Made by a program: the position numbers and the translations under genes
Part shown: piece by piece, positions 55,830-64,000 of the stretch
How positions within the stretch are numbered: the stretch's first letter is position 1
How the letters are laid out: every line of letters begins with the position of its first letter
Assembly (NCBI GenBank): GCA_007922225.1
Contig: ML679960.1
Span: 6,798,844 to 6,862,843, forward strand
DNA: 64,000 nt
Reading direction: 5' to 3'
Source: Emydura subglobosa
Taxonomy: Eukaryota; Chordata; Testudines; Chelidae
Notes under the pieces: model-generated
The model's input: only the letters and a program-made list of their open reading frames with translations
What the model was told of the DNA's origin: nothing
Databases searched by the model: none

Positions 55830-56480
55830 GAACTCTGGTGTGCTGGATGGAAGGTGGGGGAAAAAAAAAAAACATAGCCATTTTTGCTGTCTGGGAAAAG
55901 TCCCTTCCAGGCCCCCCTTCTCCTCTAAATTGGAAATAAGCTTAGTACCTTGTTACCTGGGGTTCTGCCAACCCAAAGCTAGCGGTAACTTTACTCTGTG
56001 CAAGGTGGTGTCAGGAAATAAGCCAAATGGAGACAGGGCCCTCCAGGCAACAGATGGACTGGTAGAAACAGTAAAACACAAATGTTCTCTTACTACAAAG
56101 CTATACTTTACTAGGCTCAAACACAACATGAGAGTGCTCTTACTTTAAAGCTAGATTTTACTTAGGCTCAAGCATTTACACATGTCCGCAATAGGTTAGT
56201 AAAACACCTCAACCCTTAATAATTACCGAAGCCTGGTACGGCTTTTGAGTGGAAACAGCGATGGCTTTCCAATTGGCCTGATCTTCCAGCTGTCGATGGA
56301 GGATCCAGAAGCTGTGTCCAGGAAGAGATCCCAAAGAGTCCAAGCCTCTCTCCCCGCCCCATTTATCCTTGTTAGTAGACAATGACACTTGAAGAAAGAG
56401 GAAAAAGTGTTTCAAAAGCTTGACCTAAGGTCACCAGAATATTTAATTAACTCGATGTGTTCCTACAGAATCTGCATATC
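55830..56480 (-). mobile_element. Possible solo LTR or other structured repeat
   Basis: The region contains a diverged direct duplication with a 50-bp period: ctcttactacaaagctatac from 56087 and ctcttactttaaagctagat from 56137. Such a duplication, together with the locally higher GC and the lack of coding potential, is LTR-like. No terminal TG/CA, target duplication or retroviral gene was found, so the class is a guess. Confidence 0.25.
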
Positions 56481-57944
56481 TTGAGACCTGGACAAACATC
56501 TCCCAGAGGGCATGCATAAATAAGCTTATTGGTCTTTTTCTGAAACATAGATCCCAGCACATTCACCAGAGCATCAGGGAAGGGTACAGGGTCAGGCAAA
56601 GGTTGAGTAAGAGGCTCCCTTCCCCTCCCTTCCTGGCTTAGTCATGCCAAGGCTGCACAGGCCTGCAGAAAGGCCTACCAAGTTTGGCTGCTGTTAGAAG
56701 CAAGTATGATAATCAGTAGTATACTATCAAGTGGTCCCTGGCCTTTTTACTGGTCTATCAAAATCTCCCCCGTAAAACCTGGCATATTAAGAGATCCAGC
56801 TCAGTAGATAAGAGTGGGGAAAGGTGAGGCTTGAACAAAGCAAAAAATGGCTACCAGCTAGCAGTGGGCAGAAATGATCCCTCCTTCCTACTCCCAGGTC
56901 CGTGCAAGTCTGTCATGGGCCCAGTCATCCACAGACAGCATGATCAAGTAGGACAGACTCAGAGCCTGGATGCTGTGAGAGACAGCCTCCTCCTATCCCC
57001 ACACTGCAGGCCATTGTGAGGGAAGGGACAAGGGAACCAGTGGAAGCCTGGGTTTCCCCCTCTGTTCTGTGCAGGCCCAATAGAGGAAGAGAAGGTGGTA
57101 CATATAGCCTTACTACTCCCAGACCCATCACTTACACACCCCAATTAGTGAGCAAAGTGGGCAGGCTTTAATACATCCAGGAACTTTTCAGCCTAACTCA
57201 GAGTAACAATTTAAACTAATGGGAGCAATTCTTACAGTCTAAAGGAATCAATAAACTCACAAAATGAAGACTGAAAAGGCAGAAATTGATTAGCCCATTC
57301 TGAGTGACTTTATTTAAAGGAACAAGGGGATAGGAGAACTGAAAATAAGAAATAATAGAAAAAGGCTGAATAAACAAATGCAGTGTAAATAGATTAATAC
57401 TATAAAACCCACACAAACATCCTTTTCTCAGCCATCATTATTAAACACTAACACCCATTATGCAGGGCTGTAACCAGGGCAGGGCAAGTGGGGCAGCCGC
57501 CCAGGGCGCAAAGTCACGGGTGAAAAAATAATGGAAAAAAATGATAGGACTTTCTCACCTCAGATGCTAAAATACTTATGGCGCTGCCATTATGGGTTGA
57601 CTAAGCATGCTGGCAGGATTCAGTGAAAACAATTTCAGTTTTAAGAGTAATAATGTTGGCTAACTTGTAGACAAGGAGGCGGTGTGACTTTGTAGCCCTC
57701 CCATGAGATCCCACAGGAGCCACTCAGTACTAGTGCAGCTTGGGAGCCCTCTTATTAAACTTCTATCAGATGTTCTTCAGATCACTCCTTGTTCTCTTGA
57801 TCCTTGCTGGAACAGGAATGAGGTGATGGTAAGGAGAGTAAGGTCAGAGTGTCTTCTCTGTCTTCATAACAGTCCCTCCACTCTTGCTTCAATCTTCTCG
57901 CTGGTGTGGAGTATTCCCTTGAGGTGCTTCCTGGCACAGTCTCT

Positions 57945-58448
57945 TAGACTGGGTCTTTACAGAGGATGGTTTAACAGTTCTAAATGAGAACTCTATTGCC
58001 CTCGTCAGCTCTCTAGATCAAGCTTCAACTTGGGGAAACGCCCCTGGCTTTGCATTGATTCAGAAGGTCTGTGCTGACATTTTCTACTCAATGTTGATTG
58101 CTTTCAAAAGATGAGGGCTTCCATTGCTTTGGCACTGGAAGCCAGCTCAGTGCACAAATTGGAAGGGTTGGCTGGGCAGTTTCTGTCTTGGAATCATTGT
58201 TGGAAGTGGGACTGCTTGTATAAACCACCTCCCAATAGCACCATCTTCTTCACCTCCCATGTTCGCAGCAAATTACTGGCAAGGTTCAGATGGGATCACC
58301 CACATCAGATTTTTGCAAAATAAAAGAAGGTCATCCATAGTTCTTAATAACGTCCTTAGCTTGTGGGTTAAGGTAAACAGGAACTAGGCACTTCATATTC
58401 TGAAACATGTGGAGATAATTAGGAATAACTGGATGTGTAGACAAGCCC
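57945..58448. mobile_element. Possible non-autonomous DNA transposon
   Basis: The left end actgggtctttacagagga and the right end ggatgtgtagacaagcccaa are roughly inverted (right reverse complement ttgggcttgtctacacatcc). No ORF with a domain lies between them. The match is weak and the target duplication was not found. Confidence 0.35.
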
Positions 58449-59353
58449 AACCATTATGTAAAAAAGAGGACACCTTTGAGAATCTTTATATTTTAATATG
58501 AATTAGCTTCTAATACCTTGGGATATAACTTTTGCAAATGGTCTAGACATCTTGAAAAATATTTTTGTTAATTATTAGCGCGTACGGGTATGACAACTCT
58601 GCAATTGCTACCGAAACTAGTGACACATTTCCAGTTACAGAATCTCTCCTGGGGACCAATGAAATAAGATTGTAGTAACAACCTCAAGTGTCCATATGAG
58701 TTCTAATTGGCTGCTGGCACAGTTTGCTAATAGGAAATGCTATTTTATGAAGATCAATTTCAAAATCCAACATATAAAAGCAGCTTTTATCCTTCCAAAT
58801 CATAGTAGTAAAATTAGTAGTAATCTAATTTATGTTGGCATATGGGGGTTTGTAGCTTGTATCCCTGAAACTTATTGATTAAAAGAAAAATGTTTTTTGG
58901 CTCTCTAATTTTTTTTTTTACTGCAACGAAGGAATGATTTCAGCTAAAATTAACATAAAAATAAATAACATTATCATAATAATGTACTTTATAAGATTTA
59001 ACCATTAGAAAAAGACAGAGTGATTACATGTCCCAGAAATAGAATAGAAGTAAAATACTCTTCAAAGTTATCTACTGTCATATTAAAGATTGCATATGAG
59101 TTAACAAAGCCTTTTATATAGCATAGAAATGTGGGGAGGTATTTTCACTATATGATCTCTTCTGGACATTAGCCAGCTGCTGCATCAAATATTTCCATGG
59201 TTTTGGATGTTCTCTTAGCAAAGGCCACAGCCATTAAATTCTTTTGACCCCAAAATGGTCTCAAGAACATGAGAGGTTTGAAGATAGCAGCTGGCATAGC
59301 CCATACTCCTGTATGTTACGAAAAGGAAATGAGTGACTGTACACCTTCCATAC

Positions 59354-59373
59354 TTTTTTTTTTTTTTTTTTTT
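59354..59373. repeat. Poly(T) tract
   Basis: Twenty consecutive T residues just upstream of the hAT-type MITE. Confidence 0.9.
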
Positions 59374-59388
59374 AACATAGGCTGAGGG

Positions 59389-59701
59389 CAGAGCTGGTGC
59401 AACCACTAGGAAACCTAGATGGTTGTGTAGAGTGGCAAAACTGGGGAGAGAGTGGCAAAAAACTGAATGAACTATTCATGAAACAACATAAGTAAACGAA
59501 CAGGCTTCAGACAGGTCAATGAGAACGTACAATCAGTATCATAATATTCTCTCGTTTTCATGTAAAATAAATCTGTAATTATAAATGCAGAATTTTTATT
59601 TATACTAATGTACCATATTCATTTTCGAAAGTTAATTGGGGATGAGGGTGTGCAAAGCTGAAGGTTTTCCTAGGGCACCTAATACTCTTGCACTAGCTCT
59701 G
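59389..59701. mobile_element. hAT-type MITE with 8-bp target duplication
   Basis: The terminal inverted repeats are cagagctggtgcaacc on the left and ttgcactagctctg on the right (reverse complement cagagctagtgcaa). The flanks gctgaggg (59381-59388) and gttgaggg (59702-59709) match at 7 of 8 positions, the target-site length of hAT transposons. The 313-bp body is AT-rich and noncoding. Confidence 0.8.
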
Positions 59702-59899
59702 GTTGAGGGTCTGTGTTTCCAAATAATTTTTTCCTCATTCTAATTGGATCAAGATAAAGTACTGATTTTTCAGTTCCCTGGTAGCTCTGAAAAAAAATAA
59801 AATAAAAAAAAAAAGTTTGAGTTTGAACTGAATTTGAAAATTAAAAAAAATTTCAGCAAATTCAAAAAGTCAAGTTTGGGTGAACAAACCACTTTATTC

Positions 59900-60065
59900 A
59901 TACAATCATAGAACCATAGAGGATTAGGGACGGAAGATATCTCAAGAAGTCATCTAGTCCAACCCCTGCTCAAAGCAGGATCAACGCAAACTAAATCATC
60001 CCAGTCAGGGCTTTGTCAAGCCGCACCTTAAAAACCTCAAGGATGGAGATTCCAGCACGTATTCC
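59900..60065 (-). mobile_element. CR1 LINE 3' end, antisense
   Basis: The + strand reads acaatcatagaaccatagag, then agtcatctagtccaacccct, gctcaaagcaggatcaacgc and agggctttgtcaagccgcac, the reverse complement of the CR1 3' end. Confidence 0.87.
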
Positions 60066-62933
60066 GCTTTGGATAAATAATTCGTCATTGGAGCAGGGAC
60101 ATGACCTTGGGGCTCCTATTTCCTTGATGAGTGACGTAAGCAGCAGATTATAGAGTCACTTTAATGTTCTCTATCTTGCCCAAAGACTATTTAATTTTAA
60201 TTTTATTTATACAAAGTGGAATGACTTCAACAGAGGAAACTGAGAAAATCCCACCCTAGACTATCCCCCTGTGACCAGAAAAGCAAAGCAAACCTCATCC
60301 TTGCAAGGTTGCCTTCCAGGCCACAAATTGCATTAATCTATGAATTCATCCAAAGAATAATGCAGTCAGTATTTTTCCTCGTGTTTAGTTTCTGCTGACC
60401 TTTCATATATTACTCAGCAAGCAAAAAGTGCATATTCATTCTTTGTATATCTTATAATAATATTCTTTTTGTAGCTTTTGCATTAGAATTGCAAACAGTT
60501 TGCAGCAATAGAGAGAATAGTTAATATCACTATCTTTTAAATGCCATAATCTTTTTAGAATTCTAAAACTCTTATAGGAGTGTCTGAGTTTTCATGTCAA
60601 TCTTCTAAGACTCTAATGTACCTAATGTTTTATTTAACAAGTAGTAAATCTTCAGGAGTAGAATTTAATTTAATTTTTTACAGTTAATGAGAGCAACTGA
60701 GAATGCATCTAAACATGTTTTTCTAATTTAATTAGGAATATGACATTAGAATAAAGTTAAGCAAAAGATTTACCATTAATAATAGATTATCCAGTTTGGT
60801 TTTGTTAATTAAATAATATTCTATCTTGTGTATCTGTCAGTGCCACGTTTGAGATCTGATAATTGAAAGTCAACTAAAATATAGATGATAAAACTTGTAT
60901 GCTTGAAATACTGGCACTGTATTAATCATTCAGATCTCTTGTGATGGATTTTCACCTTCACTGAATTATTGCCTATTTTCAGGCAATATCAGCTGTGACT
61001 TTGGAAGTTCATATTTAAAGGAAAAAGGTTTATATTAGTATTCGTATTAAAAAAAAACAACCTTGAAACTCTGTAATTTAGTCATTTATCATGAGATTTA
61101 GGCTTCTAAAATTCAAAAGATTAATTAATTGATTGGAAGGTAACAAAAAAATAACTGAAGTAAAGCTTGGTACCGAACTGGTTCACGGGTTATTTAAATG
61201 TGTGTGGTCAGGAATAAGATGTAACAAGGCCATTGACCAGCTGAGAACAAAGTTCAAATCCAGACCTCAGTCCCTATTGAAATGAGTTTGAGAATCTCAG
61301 CCAAATCCTAAATTTTCCATTTCACAAAGCCACCAGACAATTTAGTATGATTGTCTTTGTTCAGAAAGCTAGAAGTATATTAGCAGAACTACTGTGTCTA
61401 GGGAATTTTCCACACTGAATATTTTCGCTATGGCTAAACCAATGCTAATGGTTCTTTACTTTCATAAACATTAAAATTGACTCGACATTTGTTAAATGCA
61501 TGATAAGTTTCATTTTTCTATTAACCCTCAGTAAATGTTAGGGAAAGTAAACATTTTAAAATTTTGCAAAGATTCATGATGACTTTTAGATTCTCCTAAT
61601 ACCCATGCTGTCAATCAAAAATTTTAATTACATTTTCACTATTGTGAGAGAGATGAAAAATATTGCCTGCAATACATTCAGTGTAGCTTCACAAATTATG
61701 AAGCCCACACAAATTAGAACTTGTTAATATTGTTTGGAAGTAGTAAGAATCTTGGGGAATTTTTGCAATTTCTCAATATTTATTTAAATATTTTTTATTG
61801 AACAGGGCAATTTAAAAAATAGCAAAGCTTGCTGTATCAACTTGCCTTTGACTCAGGATGGCATTGAAGAATCTGGTTTCTTATTTCTAAGGCCTTTTTT
61901 TTCAAATCTTAAAACTTCTAGTTATGTCTGAATCTATAGTATGATGACATGTACTCTAGGGAAGGAGGTGAATTAGTTATCCATCAAGTTTTCCATTGAT
62001 CTAGAAATGGAACGTCTGCTAAAGTCAGAAGTGGCTTGCTGGCTACATTTAGCAGCAGAAGAATCTGCATGTGATCAGCTCTGTTCAATCTAGTAGATGT
62101 TTCTGCAGTCAATATTAATTACTCTAGTGGATTTCGGGAGACATGAGAGAGATAAAGAGCCTAACTAGCTGTAAGGTTCGTTAAAAGTAAGCTCTGGACC
62201 TAGAAATGCGACTTGTGACATTTGTCCAGGCAGTGTTGGTTTTTCCATATTAATTGTCTTGTGGTTAAGTACATTGTGTCAGCCATGCAGCAGAATTTGT
62301 AGTCTGCTTGAATGAGGCTGACCACAACCAATGGAGTCACATACACTTCATGAACTGATATTTCTGAATACTTCTATCCACAAGTGTAATTCTTATGGCC
62401 TGATTCAGCAAAAATATCTGCAGCCCGTAAGGCCATCCAAGTCCTCAAAGGCCACAGGGGTAGGGAATGGGGCTGTAGAGTAGCCAACCTATCAATAGGT
62501 AAAGTGTGCACATAATAGCACTCATTCCAAGCAGAGTGTGTCATCCTGTCCCTGGAAAAGTGTAAGCGCTAGACTATTTTTGTGCATTGGCTCACATCCT
62601 TTTGCATGTACAGTTGCTGAAAGAGAATGCATACAGAGAGGTATTTAGATGCTCAGTAACCATTTACTCACACAGGCAAAATAGATGCATGAAGTTTGGG
62701 TCTCACTTTATGAAATCTGGTCACAATGTGTCATTTACATAACTGCTACACAGGAGGTTCTTACCCCTTGAAATCAGAAACAGCATGTGTGACTGTAGTC
62801 TGAGAAGCTTGTATAGCTTCTGACAGTCAGTGACTCTGGAGACTTACCACGGGTGCATAAGGTGTTAAAATGCCAATAATGGAAATGAAGAGTATGCAAA
62901 AAGTTTGCTCTAGGATGACCAAAACAAATTTTT

Positions 62934-62983
62934 AGGGTGAACTCCTGGCTCCATTGGCTTCAATGGAGCCAGGATTTCACCCT
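62934..62983. repeat. Near-perfect 23-bp-arm hairpin
   Basis: Arm 62934-62956 (agggtgaactcctggctcca plus ttg) pairs with 62961-62983 over 23 bp with one mismatch and a 4-nt loop (gctt). It resembles the palindromic core of a widespread sauropsid repeat; a related gggtgaaatcctggccccat stretch occurs at about 55164. It may be a compact MITE fragment. Confidence 0.85.
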
Positions 62984-64000
62984 TCATATCTACCGTGCAG
63001 AGCCAGTTTAGACAACGCTGGCATATCTGAAGCTCATTGGGCCTCCCCAAAACCAGGGGACATGTAGAAATGATACCTGGAGGTTTACCTTTATGTTTCA
63101 CTTCTACATAGTGCAGGGATACAAGCTGCTTTGTGCTGGCTGAGACCTCTGTTGAGATATCTTGAGTTGCCCTGAGGGAAATTATGCCCACTGTGTCTGG
63201 ACCCATTATCTACTGGTCCCCTCTGCGTGGAACTAATTTAAAAAAAAAAAACCCATGGCATGGCAGAGATGGTTGAGGGAGGCTAAGTAGGAGGAAGCTA
63301 TACACTGAACTTGTGCTTTGCAGGTGCAGCCTCAATTGCATAGCTATGCTGGGGGGTGGGAGAGGGCAAATCGGTTTGAATAACCTCACTGCCTGCTTTC
63401 ATTTTTTAGTTGTTTCAAATAAACAGTTCACAAAAATGATTTTAGCAGTAATCATTGTTCCCCTCTACAGCTACATGTTTACAAATAAGCATGGGTCTCT
63501 TGTATGATGTCATATGTCATGTAAGGTTGTGTCAGTTGAATTATTTCACATAACATAATGTAATTGTGCAACCCAGATTGATATAGTGCAAGGTGTGCTA
63601 CCCTGAAAAACAGCTACACAAGAGCAGTCTTGAAATAGTTAAGGGAAACTTGAGTTCTCACAAATAAAGGTGATATTTCGAGTTTGCTTTTAATCTCTAC
63701 CAGCAAAAAGATTCAGATGAAGCCTTCAGCTTCCCTGTCTTTGTGTGGTAATTAGCAGGTGTTTTTCAAGTTAAGCGTGGGAGGAAGCAGTCAGTGAAAG
63801 ACTGGGATCCAGTTTATCACTAATGCATGCATGGCTCACAAAAACAAATCTTTGAAATGGCATAATGTATACTTAAAGCCAAAGTGCAAGCAACAATCAA
63901 TCACATTTTCATTCTGAAGATGCATCAATAGCAGCTTTAATAGCACTTCTTATGCTGATAAGAAAAATTAGTAAATTCTGATTTGAAAGAGGAGATTGTA

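Larger units (their letters stand above)
51288..64000 (+). other. IL1RAPL1: IL1RAPL1 intron downstream of the transmembrane exon (partial)
   Basis: At least 12.7 kb of intron after a GTAAGG donor. No TIR-domain exon appears: I found no reading frame resembling the conserved DAYLSY start of the TIR domain that should follow. It contains SINE, CR1 and MITE fragments listed separately. The stretches 56500-57900 and 60070-62900 show no recognisable gene. Confidence 0.85.

Overview
The window is vertebrate nuclear DNA: AT-rich, with no bacterial-style gene packing, three short protein-coding exons with proper splice sites, and many decayed transposons. The repeat mix points to a non-avian sauropsid, most likely a turtle. 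It holds CR1/L3-type LINEs, a PIF/Harbinger element, hAT elements and MITEs, a Ty3/Gypsy pol, a DIRS-like reverse transcriptase, an L1/Tx1-like LINE and ancient MIR-type SINEs. A crocodilian or other reptile is not excluded.

The only host gene I can support is IL1RAPL1 (interleukin-1 receptor accessory protein-like 1) on the + strand. Its visible exons are 32743-32875 and 35040-35185, which together carry the two halves of the third Ig-like domain, and 51144-51287, which carries the transmembrane helix and juxtamembrane segment. All three have AG acceptors and GT donors, and their phases (1/2, 2/1, 1/1) join into one open frame. The upstream signal peptide and Ig1-Ig2 exons and the downstream TIR-domain exons lie outside the window. 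Everything else is therefore intron: more than 32.7 kb upstream, 2.2 kb and 16.0 kb between exons, and more than 12.7 kb downstream.

Layout of the upstream intron: a CR1/L3 LINE fragment (about 190-600, minus strand); a GC-rich MITE (about 3188-3429); a CR1 tail (about 5925-6035); a Harbinger element with a MYB-like ORF and a convergent transposase pseudogene (about 7998-10785); a MIR (about 10862-10985); a CR1 with reverse-transcriptase remnants (about 13595-15205, minus) abutting a Gypsy pol remnant (about 15300-17600, plus); a MITE (18907-19018); a hAT transposase pseudogene (about 19070-20170); and a second copy of that MITE (24253-24385).

The 16-kb intron between the last Ig exon and the transmembrane exon carries MIR-type repeats, a DIRS-like RT remnant (about 38880-40170), an L1/Tx1-like ORF2 remnant (about 40890-42330), a palindromic MITE (about 45450-45700) and a foldback element with a purine/pyrimidine-asymmetric core (about 48225-48948). 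The downstream intron carries further SINE and CR1 fragments, a possible solo LTR, a hAT-type MITE with an 8-bp target duplication (59389-59701) and a near-perfect hairpin (62934-62983).

No tRNA, rRNA, CRISPR array or intact mobile-element gene was recognised. All transposase and reverse-transcriptase reading frames are broken. All assignments come from reading translations and motifs by eye.
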